From Catenaria anguillulae PL171 (taxonomy: Eukaryota; Blastocladiomycota; Blastocladiomycetes; Blastocladiales; Catenariaceae): a DNA stretch of 64,000 nucleotides. The stretch is from assembly GCA_002102555.1 (NCBI GenBank), contig MCFL01000031.1:62001-126000 (forward strand), in the 5' to 3' direction. Each line of letters begins with the position of its first letter. Position 1 is the stretch's first letter. Of this stretch, positions 43,136 to 54,929 are shown piece by piece. Position numbers and translations under genes: made by a program. A model generated the notes under the pieces. The model was not told the origin of the DNA, ran no database searches, and saw only the letters and a program-made list of their open reading frames with translations.

Positions 43136-44440
43136 ATGCGCATCTCCCTTCTGTTTGTCCTTGCGACCCTCGCCGCTCTCGCTTCCGCTTCACCCGTCCC
43201 ACGTGGCGGCGGCGGCGGCGGCGGTGGCAGCCGTCCTCCCAGCCGTCCCCCGGCCCCTCGCCCTCCTTCTCCTCCCCCTGCGCCGCGTCCGCCTCCGACT
43301 CGCCCAACCCATCGCCCGCCGCCGCGCCCCACGACCAGGCCTACCCGCCCTACCATTACAGTTCCTGACAACCCGCCCACTCGGCCCACGATCCCCATTG
43401 TTGTTCCCACCCCGACCGTGATTGTTCCCACGAATGATCCCACAACCGCGCCTACCACGACGGATCAAGTCGCAACATCCTCAACGGCTTCTGATGTTCT
43501 CTCGACTGAGACGACGTCGGCGACCACAGCCACCTCTACGGAGCCCATTCCTGCTCCAACCGTCACCCCTACCCCCGATCCTGAGTCGTCAACGACTTCG
43601 GCTGATCCCTCAACGGCTCCTGTGACGACTACTCAAGTGGGACCGATTATTTCTTCAACTCTCATTGATCCTAGCACCCTGCCCGTGACCTTTACAGTGG
43701 AACCGATCCCGTCGACGACGTTGACTACCACCGAGCCGGCCACGGAAACGACTTCGGCGATTCCGATTCCCACCAAGACCGAGACAGAAACGACTTCGGC
43801 GATTCCGATTCCCACCAAGACCGAGACGGAAACGACTTCGGTCATTGCCATTCCCACCAAGACCGAGACCACGACCCCCACGCAAACTGCCTCGTCCGAT
43901 GCGCTCACGGTCACTACGACCACTGAGCCGTTGACCACGGAGACCACATCTGAGCCGAGCACGGAAACCACGGCTGCAACATTGACGACGACGGATGGCG
44001 CAACCACGACCACCTCGTTGATTTCGACTACGGAGCCTGTGGCAAGTACTGAAACGACCGCAACCTCTGTGTCGGCTTCGACTACCACCGAAGCAACCAC
44101 CGCAACCGAGTCGGCATCGACCACCTCCTCGGAAACGTCGGCCGCGTCCACTCAAACCACCACAGCGACTTCCACATCAACATCTGGTGCTGACCCGGCT
44201 GAACCCTCCTACGTCTATGGCGCCCGCCCCAAAACCAAGTCGACCACCCCCTCTGGCACCACCACTCAAAGCGCCGACACGAACCCGACCGAGACTGCCG
44301 AGCCTCATGATCCCAAGCAACTGACCAAGGGTAGCGAGTCCAAAGACGGCAAAAAGATCAAGGACGATGAGACCAAGGTCGGCGAGGAGTACAACAACGA
44401 CGGTGGCAAGGTCGTTGGTGACAAGTGTGCTCGTCCGTGA
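43136..44440 (+). CDS. Secreted Ser/Thr/Pro-rich mucin-like cell-surface protein
   Basis: Single exon, 434 residues. A clear signal peptide (MRISLLFVLATLAALASAS) is followed by a poly-Gly stretch, a long Pro/Arg-rich segment (PPSRPPAPRPPSPPPAPRPP type), then about 250 residues dominated by Thr, Ser and Glu with many TT, TET and STT motifs expected to be heavily O-glycosylated. Three tandem 42-nt units lie at 43745-43870. The C-terminus is charged (KDGKKIKDDETKVGEEYNND) and has no GPI-type hydrophobic tail. A cell-wall or adhesive role is inferred from composition only. Confidence 0.8.
   Translation: MRISLLFVLATLAALASASPVPRGGGGGGGGSRPPSRPPAPRPPSPPPAPRPPPTRPTHRPPPRPTTRPTRPTITVPDNPPTRPTIPIVVPTPTVIVPTNDPTTAPTTTDQVATSSTASDVLSTETTSATTATSTEPIPAPTVTPTPDPESSTTSADPSTAPVTTTQVGPIISSTLIDPSTLPVTFTVEPIPSTTLTTTEPATETTSAIPIPTKTETETTSAIPIPTKTETETTSVIAIPTKTETTTPTQTASSDALTVTTTTEPLTTETTSEPSTETTAATLTTTDGATTTTSLISTTEPVASTETTATSVSASTTTEATTATESASTTSSETSAASTQTTTATSTSTSGADPAEPSYVYGARPKTKSTTPSGTTTQSADTNPTETAEPHDPKQLTKGSESKDGKKIKDDETKVGEEYNNDGGKVVGDKCARP
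43745..43870 (+). repeat. Three tandem 42-nt coding repeats
   Basis: Units begin GAAACGACTTCGG at 43745, 43787 and 43829 and encode ETTSAIPIPTKTET, the third with V-I-A in place of A-I-P. The first two are nearly identical at DNA level, pointing to recent repeat expansion. Confidence 0.85.
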
Positions 44441-44890
44441 TGCGTCCCAGTTGGCGTCCAATTGGAAATCATATGAAGATGATGATTGTGTCTTGATGTA
44501 TTGTTGCGGCCAGTCATAACCTGCTGCTGCATTTTCAATATGAACATCCTTCATGTCACTCTTTTGTTGGAGAGTCGTCAATCGGCACACTATACATATT
44601 ACCTTCCCAGTGTTCGCAGTGCGGACGAACTCCGTTTACGCAATACGCGTGTCTGGGCATTAGGGCATTGTGGGAAAACCCAAGAACAATCTCGACATGT
44701 ATGCGGTATGAAACGTTGATGATACATACATGCTCGTGCAGTTTAAGACTCCGCGCAATCGACTAGGAAAATCACTGCCCTCATCATTTTGCAACGCAGC
44801 TTGACTTAAACAACAGCTTGACGCCCCTACCGTGTCACAGCTCCCAATCCCTGGTGAGCCCACACTGCCACTACCTGCGAACTCGGGAAA
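44441..44890. other. Spacer between the mucin-like and doublecortin genes
   Basis: No gene recognised. It should carry the promoter of the doublecortin-type gene. Confidence 0.45.
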
Positions 44891-46875
44891 ATGATGGCCA
44901 GTCCCACACAAGGCCCCGGCGGCGGGCCAAACCAAACCCGCACAAGCACCACCAAACCCGTCGAGTCTGGTCCCGCTATGGGTTCCTCGTCCAACCTGAC
45001 GCCATCTGCCAAAAAGCGCACTCCAAAACGCGATCCATTACTCGCATCTGCCGATGCAGGCGACAGCAGCCCACGTACGGGCACTTCGAGTGCAGGTGAC
45101 TCTGCGGCCCTGGCTGCCGCCAAGCAATACCACCCGCGCCGCATTTGGATCTATCGCAACAACGACCAGCATTTCCCTGGTAAACGCATTCTCGTCAACC
45201 AGCGCAGATTCAAGAACTTTGAACAATTTCTGGCCTCGCTGACTAGTGACATTGGCCTGCGATCCGGTGCAGTCCGCAAAGTATTCACGCTCAAGGGCAC
45301 CAAAGTCGAGTCAATTGGTGATTTGACCGACAATGGCGTGTACGTTGCCGTGGGCAACGAGCCGTTTCGGCTTGCAGAGTATGCCCCACCGCCGCCGTTG
45401 CAGCCGCTCGTGAGTGCGCGTGCCAGGGGAATAGATGATCCGGCGGGGCAAGAGAGGATTGTGGAGCAGAGAAGGTTGCGGTCGCGGTCCAGGGGCAGGT
45501 CGTCGGGCCAGGAGCAAGACCAGATGGGCTTGTTAGAGGGAACGAGTAACCGGCCGGGGGCCGCAGGGCAGGAGAAGCCCATTTTTTCGCCCGAAGTACG
45601 TGACTCACTTGTCTTTCTCATTTCGTCCTAGTTCATGCGAGAAATTGCAAGCGATTGATCCTTTTGTGTTGTGGGAATGCGTGTAGAGTAAAGGGTACAG
45701 GGTTGCAGTGTTTAGGAATGGTGACATATTAACCCCGCCGACCCGCATGGTCTTGAGTAATCGCAACTGCCACACATTTGACCAGGTTCGTCCTTGATAT
45801 TCCGTCTCTTCCCAGCATCCCCCTGAAATGTTCGCATCCACGTCTTTCGACTCTCGTCCCTCCTGAACTAACCCCTGCTTTTCGAACCCAACCATTATCC
45901 CACCGATGCGGAGTGTAGCTCATGAACGAAATGACAGCCACCCTGAAACTCAAAGAAGGCAGAGTCCGGCGCCTTTTCGATGCCGACTCGCTGCGCGCCA
46001 TCAAAACCCTGCACGACCTGCATGATGGACAAAACCTGATCGCCAGTGGCACAAACCACCCGTCGCCCGTGGCGCTCAACTACCCAAAAGTCGACTTTAC
46101 GCAATCGACCGATTTCCGCCGCATTACGCTGCTGGAAAACGACCGCGGCAAAGTACTGACCATCTTCCCGAACGGTGACGCCATGCACACGGGCTTCAAG
46201 GTGACCGTGACAAACTACCGGTTCAAGGACTTGGATAAGCTGGTCGCCTACTTGAACAACGAGGTGCCGCTGTACACGGGAAAGGCAACGCACTTGTGTC
46301 AGCTGGATGGAAAGCGCGTGCATGACATGAGCGAGTTGGTCAGCAATGGCAGCTATGTGCTTGTGTCGGGCACGGATCCGTTTAGGCATGTCATGTACAA
46401 TGCCGATGGGTATCGCAAGGTGCCACAGGTTGGGGCCACCAATCAGAGTATGTCGAGGGCCAATGAGGTCTTGGAGAGGAGCAAGCGGTTGTTGGAGGCA
46501 AAGAGCGGGAGCGGTGGGAGTGGGGCCGGCGAAGCGCAGCCGCAGTCGGCAACAGCCGCGGTTGGACCACAGCGTAAGCCGCCAAAGAAACAGCAGACAC
46601 AGCAGGGGTCCATGTTGGGTGGGACGAATGCGACAGTGACTGTGGGAAACGTGACGGTCACGGCCAACGTCAAGCCGAACGGCAGCTTACGCGCCGATGT
46701 GCGCTTGGATTCCGTGCCCGAGGACGGCGATGCAAAGGCACGAGCCGTCTCACCGTTGCCACAAGAGTTTGGCTCCACTGGGCAGACAAAAGACTTGTCG
46801 CTCAAGCGCCGACCGACCGAAGATGTGCCGTCGGATCCAAGTCGGTGTCCAGAATCGGCCGGCGGAGGCGTATGA
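44891..46875 (+). CDS. Doublecortin-repeat protein (three DCX-like domains)
   Basis: Exons 44891-45595, 45687-45785 and 45919-46875, all in frame, 586 residues. After a disordered start come three DCX-type ubiquitin-like folds. The first starts RRIWIYRNNDQHFPGKRILV with FKNFEQFLASLT and later GVYVAVGNEPFR. The second starts YRVAVFRNGDILTPPTRMVL with CHTFDQLMNEMTATL. The third starts KVLTIFPNGDAMHTGFKVTV with FKDLDKLVAYLN and GSYVLVSGTDPFR. A low-complexity tail follows. DCX domains bind and stabilise microtubules and are often axonemal or basal-body linked. In fungi they are expected only in flagellated lineages, which supports the taxonomic reading. Confidence 0.9.
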
Positions 46876-47102
46876 CGATTGTGTCAGGAAGGATTGTGCC
46901 GCTGTGTGTGGATTATGTTGATGGTTGCTTGTTACGATTCCTGTGGTTGCTGCTGTCGTTTGCATCTTTTGTTTTCCCGTAATTTATCTCGATGTCTGTC
47001 ACCCGAGCATTCTGGATTGTAGATAAAGGCACCCAAAAATGAATAAATGTGTTCATGATTATGTATCATCATCTCACGCAAGATGCCCCATCAGGCAAAC
47101 GT

Positions 47103-48017
47103 CTAATTGGTCTCGGACACGTGCACTGGCACGGTCGGAACCAATTGCTCGATCAAATTGGCCCGCAGCTTGGGCGAAATGGGCTTGTCGGTCCTCAAGT
47201 AGGCCTCAAACAAGGCCTTGCCCAACCACGGACTCTCAACCACGCCTTGATCGACGCCCTGATGCATGATTCGAAGGCCACGAGCAGGCAAATACACAAA
47301 CACAAACTTGTGTCCCTTTTCCACCGCCGCTGTTGGGAACACGGCCTTGAACTTGTTGACGTCGTCGAGCATCTTTTCACGATCAGCCTCAGGGCCAGCC
47401 TTGGCAATGGCCGTCATGAACGTGCGCACAAATCCGTCACGCAGATGTGCAGCGGACGAGTTGCGCGCCGGGACAAGGTAGATGGCAAGAGGGGTCGTTG
47501 TTTGTGCGAGTGATGCTTCCAGGTTGCAGTCGCTGGATGAGGTGCAATTGGATGCAAATTTGGCAAAGTGTCCCTTGGGAACATAGATGCCAACAGAATA
47601 CACGTTGATGGAGAGAAAAGTGACTTGACGTGCGCCGTAGCCGACGAGCTGGAAATCGAAAGACGCTGCGTTGCCGGAAGCCGGAACCGACAGAACGCGG
47701 GGCAGAGAGGCACCAGTAGCTGGATCAACAACCGTGTCGCCAGATGGTGACGCATCGGCGAGAATGACGGACGATGCGATGAGTCCAGCGGCAAAGGCAG
47801 CGGCGGCAGCCGTGACGGCAGCACAAGATCTGGACGTGGAGCGCGATTTCGATTGTGACTGCCACCCATCTTGGCCCTCCAAGGGACGCCACGAGAATTG
47901 AGATGTGCTGCTGAGCCTGCGGGCGATTGCCATCCGAGTCGACTTGGACGCGGCGGCCGGATGACTCGCGAAGCGCTTGGCGAGGCGGCCAGGGAGCGAG
48001 GTGAGGGCACGGGACAT
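47103..48017 (-). CDS. AIM18/AIM46-like mitochondrial chalcone-isomerase-fold protein
   Basis: Single exon, 304 residues. An Arg/Ser-rich mitochondrial presequence (MSRALTSLPGRLAKRFASHP) is followed by a membrane segment (AAVTAAAAAFAAGLIASSVI). The chalcone-isomerase-like domain then shows FQLVGYGARQVTFLSINVYS, VGIYVPKGHFAKF, IYLVPARNSSAAHLRDGFVR, KGHKFVFVYLPARGL and a C-terminal ESPWLGKALFEAYL. Fungal members are inner-membrane or matrix proteins without known enzymatic activity. Its start lies 372 bp from that of glycyl-tRNA synthetase (divergent). Confidence 0.85.
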   Translation of the reverse strand: MSRALTSLPGRLAKRFASHPAAASKSTRMAIARRLSSTSQFSWRPLEGQDGWQSQSKSRSTSRSCAAVTAAAAAFAAGLIASSVILADASPSGDTVVDPATGASLPRVLSVPASGNAASFDFQLVGYGARQVTFLSINVYSVGIYVPKGHFAKFASNCTSSSDCNLEASLAQTTTPLAIYLVPARNSSAAHLRDGFVRTFMTAIAKAGPEADREKMLDDVNKFKAVFPTAAVEKGHKFVFVYLPARGLRIMHQGVDQGVVESPWLGKALFEAYLRTDKPISPKLRANLIEQLVPTVPVHVSETN

Positions 48018-48389
48018 GGTTGAGCAATTGCGCAGTCTGGTTTTTGGTGAATGTACGGGTAACGGGTAACGGGGGGCACGCGTGCGTCGGTACGTACATA
48101 TGCAATACGTTACGATGCAGAGTGGATGCATCTCACGTGATTGACGACTCGGTGGGCCACAACAAATCGGCGCGCCTTTCTTTGACAACGAGTCAACGAC
48201 CGACGGCCGCGAGACGGGTCGCATTGGCATTGGCATCGTACCGTACCGCATGGAATAAATACATCGCATGGACACTTGAGGGAACCCGACCGTTCGCCCG
48301 CCATCTGCCATCCGCCAACCCGTCAATTGCCTCGCTCGCTGCCGCCTATTCCCCCGTTTCCACGCCGTATCACCCACAACATCATCATC

Positions 48390-50461
48390 ATGTCATCGCC
48401 CAACAACGCTGCCGGCGAGGCCACCTTCAACCGGGAGGCTCTCGAGAACATGCTCACCCGCCGCTTCTTTGTCGCCCCGTCCTTTGAAATCTACGGCGGT
48501 ATGCACTTTTTGTCCCTTTCTTCCAGTCTGATCCGCCACCTTTCTCATCAGTGTTTCATTGTTGTTGACAACCTTTAGGTACCGCCGGTCTCTTTGATTT
48601 CGGTCCTCCCGGCACCGCCCTCCTCGCCAACTTTGTTGACCAATGGCGCAAGCACTTTGTGCTCGAGGAGGACATGCTCGAAGTCGACTCGACCATCCTG
48701 ACCCCTTACGAAATCCTGAAAACCTCTGGCCACGTCGACCGCTTCTGCGACTGGATGTGCAAGGACACGGTCACTGGCGATATTTTCCGCGCCGACCATC
48801 TTGTCGAAAATGTGCTTTCTGCACGCCTCGAGGCCGACACAAAGGCCCGCACTGCTGGCACCGAAAACGGCGCGCCCGCGAAAAAGGACGACAAGAAGCC
48901 TGCGGCTGCCCCCGCGAAAAAGACAAAGCAAAAGGTCGAGCTGGCCGCCACCAAGCTGGACGACGCGGTGCGCACAGAGTACGAAGAGACGCTTGCCAAG
49001 ATTGACAACTACTCTGGAAAGGAGCTCGGCGAGTTGATTCGCAAGCACGACATTCGCACGCCCGGGGCAACCCCGTGACCGACCCTGTCGAGTTCAACCT
49101 CATGTTTGATACCAACGTGGGTCCCACGGCGACGTCAAGGGCTTTTTGCGGCCCGAAACCGCTCAGGGCCAGTTTGTCAACTTTGCCAAGCTTCTCGACT
49201 ACAACAACAACCGCATGCCTTTTGCCTCGGCGTCCATTGGCAAGTCGTTCCGCAACGAAATCTCGCCCCGCAACGGTCTCTTGCGCGTGCGCGAGTTCCT
49301 CATGGCGGAAATCGAGCACTACGTCGACCCGGCTGACAAGTCGCACCCCGGCTACGAGTCGCACAAGAACGTGGTCCTCAACTTGCTTCCTGCCACCACC
49401 CAGCTTTCGGGCTCCACGGCCATCACACACATGAAGATGGGCGATGCAGTTGAGCAGGGCATCATTGACAACCAAACCCTTGGCTACTTCCTTGCGCGTG
49501 TCCACTTGTTCCTGACCAAGATTGGCATCCGTCCGGACTTGCTCCGTTTCCGCCAGCACATGAGCAACGAAATGGCGCACTATGCTTGCGACTGCTGGGA
49601 TGCCGAGCTCAAGTCGTCGTACGGCTGGGTCGAGTGTGTCGGCTGTGCAGATCGGTCCGCATACGATTTGACGCGCCACTCGGAGCGCACTGGCCGCAAG
49701 CTTGTTGTGCGCCAGCCCTTGCCCGAGCCGCGAATTGTGGAAAAGTGGACCGTGGTGGTCAACAAGAAGGCGTTTGGCCCGGCGTTCAAGAAGGCCGCGA
49801 AACCCCTCGAGACACAAATCGTGGATCTTCCCGAATCGGACGTGCTTGCCATCAAGGCCGCGCTTGAAAAGGACGGCAAGGCGCCCATTGTGTGCACTGC
49901 CGACGGCAACTCGTACGACTTGACGCCCGCCGTGGTGACGGTTGAAAAGATCACGGTCAAGGAGCATGTGCGCGAGTACGTGCCCAATGTGATTGAGCCC
50001 TCGTTTGGTATCGGCCGCATCCTGCACTCGCTCTTTGAGCATTCGTTCTACACGCGGCCCGAGGACGTGAACCGCGGCGTGCTGCGTTTCCCGCCATCCA
50101 TGGCGCCCATCAAGGTTTGCTTGTGCCCTTGTCCAACAACGCGGCGTTTGCGCCGCTTATTGCCGAGCTGCGCAAGGAGTTGCGTAAGCGCGGGTTGCCT
50201 GCGCGCGTCGACGACTCTGCCGGCTCGATTGGCAAGCGGTATGCGCGCAACGACGAGCTCGGCACGCCGTTTGCCATCACGGTCGATTTCCAGTCGGTCG
50301 AGGACCGGTCCGTGACGCTGCGTGAGCGCGATTCCACGGCACAGGTCAGGGCAAGTTTGGATGAGGTGCTCAAGGCCGTTGAGGCGTTGGCAAACGAGGA
50401 GATGTCGTGGGAGGAGGTGACAAAGAAGTACCCGTCGGTCAAGGTCGCCGAGGACAAGTAA
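48390..50461 (+). CDS. Glycyl-tRNA synthetase (frame-broken in the assembly)
   Basis: Exon 1 48390-48498, intron to 48578, then one long exon. A class II eukaryotic-type enzyme charging tRNA-Gly. Visible: FEIYGGTAGLFDFGPPG, the insertion with Lys-rich linker, VEFNLMFDTNVGPT, GFLRPETAQGQFVNF, motif 2 FRNEISPRNGLLRVREF, YACDCWDAELKSSYGWVECV, motif 3 EPSFGIGRILHSLFEHS, and the anticodon-binding domain (VPLSNNAAFAPLIAELRKEL). The frame breaks at about 49060-49078, 49115-49125 and 50119; the last is a TTTT reduced to TTT. Each break leaves the family sequence intact on both sides, so these are most likely sequencing errors in an essential gene. The tRNA-Gly genes lie in the same window. Confidence 0.93.
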
Positions 50462-50815
50462 TTGCAACGGATTTTGGTTCTTGCACATCGCTCCGTTTTG
50501 TTGTCGAATGTTCGACAAAGCTCACATCTTTCTTGAAATACAGTTCAATATATTAATACGTATATATACAAATCTTTCTGTTCCCTGACTCTTGCCACGT
50601 TATGTACCTCATGTTAACCCTTTTCGCCATGGGTAAAGCCCCAAATCTTGTTGTCTCGCATGCATCCGAGACAGGTCCTCCGATCCATTGGCCATCAGAG
50701 ACTGAACCAAACACTCAATAATCTTCATGTTATCACTGTGATCCCCAATGCATGTCATTTGCCAATAACGCATTTCAACCCTAAGAACTTGAACCGTCCA
50801 CTCCTCCCCAACACC
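50462..50815. other. Spacer between GlyRS and MCTS1
   Basis: A/T-rich 3' region with TATATATACA near 50563; no gene recognised. It contains the MCTS1/TMA20 promoter. Confidence 0.45.
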
Positions 50816-51673
50816 ATGTTCAAAAAGTGCGCCTCTCAGCCCGTGCTTCCCAACTGCCCGACCGCACACTGACATCCAGCTCCCCCCCTTGGATAATGCA
50901 AGGTTTGATACCAAGGAATCCATCACTGGCCAAACGCAGGCCAAGTCGTCGGTCCAAAAGTCGATCCGCGCAAAGATCGTCGAGGCATACCCCAAGATTG
51001 AACCGTACATGGACGAAATCATCCCGAAAAAGTCGCCGCTCGTCATTGTGAAGTGGTGGGTGATCCTCCTCTTTTCGTGTCAAGCTGGAGACTTGGCTCA
51101 CACCTCACACACGATACCGTTGATGTCGCAGCCAGGATCGTATCCAGCTCCTCTGCATTGACAATGTGCCACTCTTCTTCAACCACTTTGACGGGCAATG
51201 GATGCCGACGCTCCGACTTTTGCACAAGTGTACGAACTCAACCGCCTGACCGAACTGGGGGCCGATCTTTGCTGATTCTATTCCGGACGGTTTGCGTGTC
51301 CACTAGACCCATTCATGATGCCTTACTTGCAAGTCGACCGCGGCGCAATCAAGTTCATCCTTTCCTCGGCACACATCATGTGCCCAGGACTGACGAGTGC
51401 GGGCGCTTGGATGCCCCCCGCAGGTGAGGGCCTGCCCACGGAAACCCCCGTGGCTATCTTTGCCGAGGGCAAGACGCTGCCTTTGGCCATTGGCGTGCTC
51501 AAGATGTCGACCGACGAAATGTACGCTTGACGTTTTGCATGATGGTGTTTGCTTGTCGAGAATTCTAACCTGGTTGTGCGGGCAACCACAGTCGCAAGAT
51601 CAACAAGAATGTGGGCGTCGAGACGATGCACCATCTCAACGACGGATTGTGGAAGACCTTGTCGCTTCATTGA
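50816..51673 (+). CDS. TMA20: MCTS1/Tma20-like translation re-initiation factor
   Basis: Five exons: 50816-50826 (11 nt), 50903-51055, 51132-51229, 51307-51520 and 51592-51673, giving 185 residues, close to the usual 181. The joined start MFKKFDTKESI matches the family N-terminus. The N-terminal domain has EAYPKIEPYMDEIIPKKSPL and PLFFNHFDGQWMPTLRLLHK. The C-terminal PUA domain has VDRGAIKFILSSAHIMCPGL, FAEGKTLPLAIGVLKMSTDE and HHLNDGLW. With its partner DENR/Tma22 it releases post-termination 40S subunits and supports re-initiation. All four introns keep frame, and no sequence error is needed. Confidence 0.95.
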
Positions 51674-52113
51674 TTGAGCAAACGTGAGCGGCAGATTTGA
51701 AGGCCGGACTGGTAATGTAATGGGTAGGCGGACGGTTCATGAATAAATACAATTTAGCCCCTGTACGTTTCCGTCCCTGTCGATGCATGTGGGACAGTAC
51801 ACTTCATCGTTGCGTTGCTCGAGTCAGTCGCTGTCGCCAACTCCTATGAGACACACTCGGGCAACAGCGGGACAACTTGCTCAAGACAGTTATCGTCGCG
51901 ACGACGCGCGAGAGAAAGAATGTATTCATCCACGAAGATGTGTTGTTTAAACAGAAAGCAAAAAGAGTCCATCAGTCACCAGGGGAACACATTCGATTTC
52001 GTGCCCCTGTCAATATGGTCAAGAAATCAAGGAATGGAAGCAACCATGCCGACCAGTGCGACACAGCGCAGCGGCAATGATGTGCATCGACATGAAAACG
52101 AAGCAAAATGGGT
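51674..52113. other. Convergent spacer between TMA20 and cytidine deaminase
   Basis: Short domain-free ORFs only. It should contain both 3' ends. Confidence 0.45.
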
Positions 52114-53216
<1,103 letters not shown>

Positions 53217-53330
53217 GGTTGAATGGGAACGTGAGATGCGTGAGGTTGATACAGTGTTGTTGATATCAATAGGGGTCAGAGTGAAAGGTCGGGGGAAAAA
53301 ACCGATCCAGTCTTGGGGGGTGGCATCGAA

Positions 53331-53336
53331 TTTATA
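53331..53336 (-). promoter_or_regulatory. TATA box of the cytidine deaminase gene
   Basis: On the minus strand TATAAA lies 115 nt upstream of the proposed ATG (53216), supporting that start over any position inside exon 2. Confidence 0.5.
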
Positions 53337-54427
53337 GGGCCGGCTACCACGTGCGCAGTGGACGTGGCGCGAGACAGCCGTTCTTGTGCATTCCATTCAT
53401 CATGTGGATGGTTGCGAAGAACCTTGGTGTCGCTTGAGTTTGAGCACATTCCCGGCCAATGCGGTAGGCCAATGGTAGCGAAGAAACGGAAGAATTGATG
53501 CATCCCTTGTGCATTGTGGCGCCCAGCCATTTCTTGTGTCTCACGTAACCACTCAATGGCAACGCTGCTGTGCACAAGCCGTTTCCGTCATGTTTCTGTC
53601 CACAATCGATTGACGTATCGGACAGGTGGTCCAGTAAAGTTATTCTCCATCTATATACCATCTCTGGTCGGTCACCAGTACTCCGAGATAGGTGGGTTGG
53701 TTCACCATCACCATCACCATTGCTGGGGGCGGGGTTGGGAAGCATCGTTTGTCTGAACTGGAATCGCTCTCGTCAGGGAACCAGACATGATCGAAATGGG
53801 CGGCTTCGTACTGAAAAAGCCGAACCCGTTGCGATTGGATCCAAGGACCTAGGCAAGGCGAAACTAGAACAGCGGTCTTGGACGACTCATGGATGGATGA
53901 GGTCCAAAGGCACAGTGGGTGGTTGCGATGATGCGCGATGGCACGGACGTCGATCCTTGGCGATCCGAAAAAAAAAGCAGATCGATCCTTTGGCAAGGCC
54001 GCCGATCCGATCTGCACCTTGTTGCTTTGCGGGCCGGCGGCCATCGTTCACCCGCAATATCACAAGGCAACAACAGCGCATCCGATCCCTGATACCGTCC
54101 ATTCTCGACCCAGTTTTGGAATGTATGTACATGGACACTACTTGCAACTCTCTTGCTTCTCAGACGGTGGCATGCCCCGCGGCCCAAATCCCAGTCTCCA
54201 TCCGCTCTGAATCAGCCTCCATGGCCAAACACATCTCCGATACTCCCCGACCGCCTCCGAATCGAATCGCCCACTTGGCCAATTCATCACTTGGCTATGC
54301 CCGCCCCATCATGAGGCAGCACCCTCTCCAATGTCTGTCGTGTATCAATCGGCTAACGATTCGCTGCCTCGCCTCCCGATCGGGTTGTGGCCACAGACAT
54401 ACCCGCTAGTCTCCTTCGCCCTCCGTC
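53337..54427. other. 1.1-kb divergent spacer
   Basis: Lies between the cytidine deaminase promoter and ATP synthase subunit g. A 279-codon plus-strand ORF spans it but has no domain, biased composition and competing frames, so I do not call it. Confidence 0.45.
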
Positions 54428-54929
54428 ATGTCGTCGTTTGTGCAAAAGGCTCAATCATTTGCCCAGGCCGGTCTCCGCCGTGCTTACTCGGTCGCTCAGA
54501 ATGTCAATGCTCAGCAAGCTCAGCAAGCTGCTGGCAAGATTGCCTCCAAGTTTGGTATGATGTCTTGGAACTCGATGGATCGATCATCCAAGCGCCCCAA
54601 CTTGTGTTTCGGATCGGTCTTGTCCTCTCCATTATTCTCACTGCCCACCATGTGCTTCCACAGAGCCCGTCATCTACTACGGCAAGGTCGGTGGTGAGAT
54701 TGCCAAGCAAGTGTACCACGCCGAAAAGCTTGCACCGCCAACGCAAGCCATGCTCGGCGAAGCCCAAGCCGTTGGTCTCCAACTCGTTCAGTCGGTCCGC
54801 CAGGGTGCTTACAAGAAGTGGTCGCAAAAGGATATGATCAAGGGCGCCGTGCTCGCCGGTGAAGCCTTCACCTTCTTCCTTTTGGGCGAGATTGTCGGTC
54901 GTCGCAGCTTGATTGGTTACAGCAACTAA
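54428..54929 (+). CDS. ATP20: Mitochondrial ATP synthase subunit g
   Basis: Exons 54428-54554 and 54664-54929 (intron GTATGA..CACAG), giving 130 residues. A basic/Ala-rich N-terminus precedes PVIYYGKVGGEIAKQVYHAE, which is the conserved core of subunit g, then KLAPPTQAMLGEA, and a single C-terminal transmembrane helix, IKGAVLAGEAFTFFLLGEIV, with the GxxxG-like pattern used in F1Fo dimerisation. It is an inner-membrane Fo accessory subunit promoting ATP synthase dimers and cristae shape. Confidence 0.92.

Noticed and set aside
53570-54409. A 279-codon plus-strand ORF between cytidine deaminase and ATP20
   Set aside because: No domain, mixed composition, and it overlaps the putative 5' regulatory DNA of both flanking genes.
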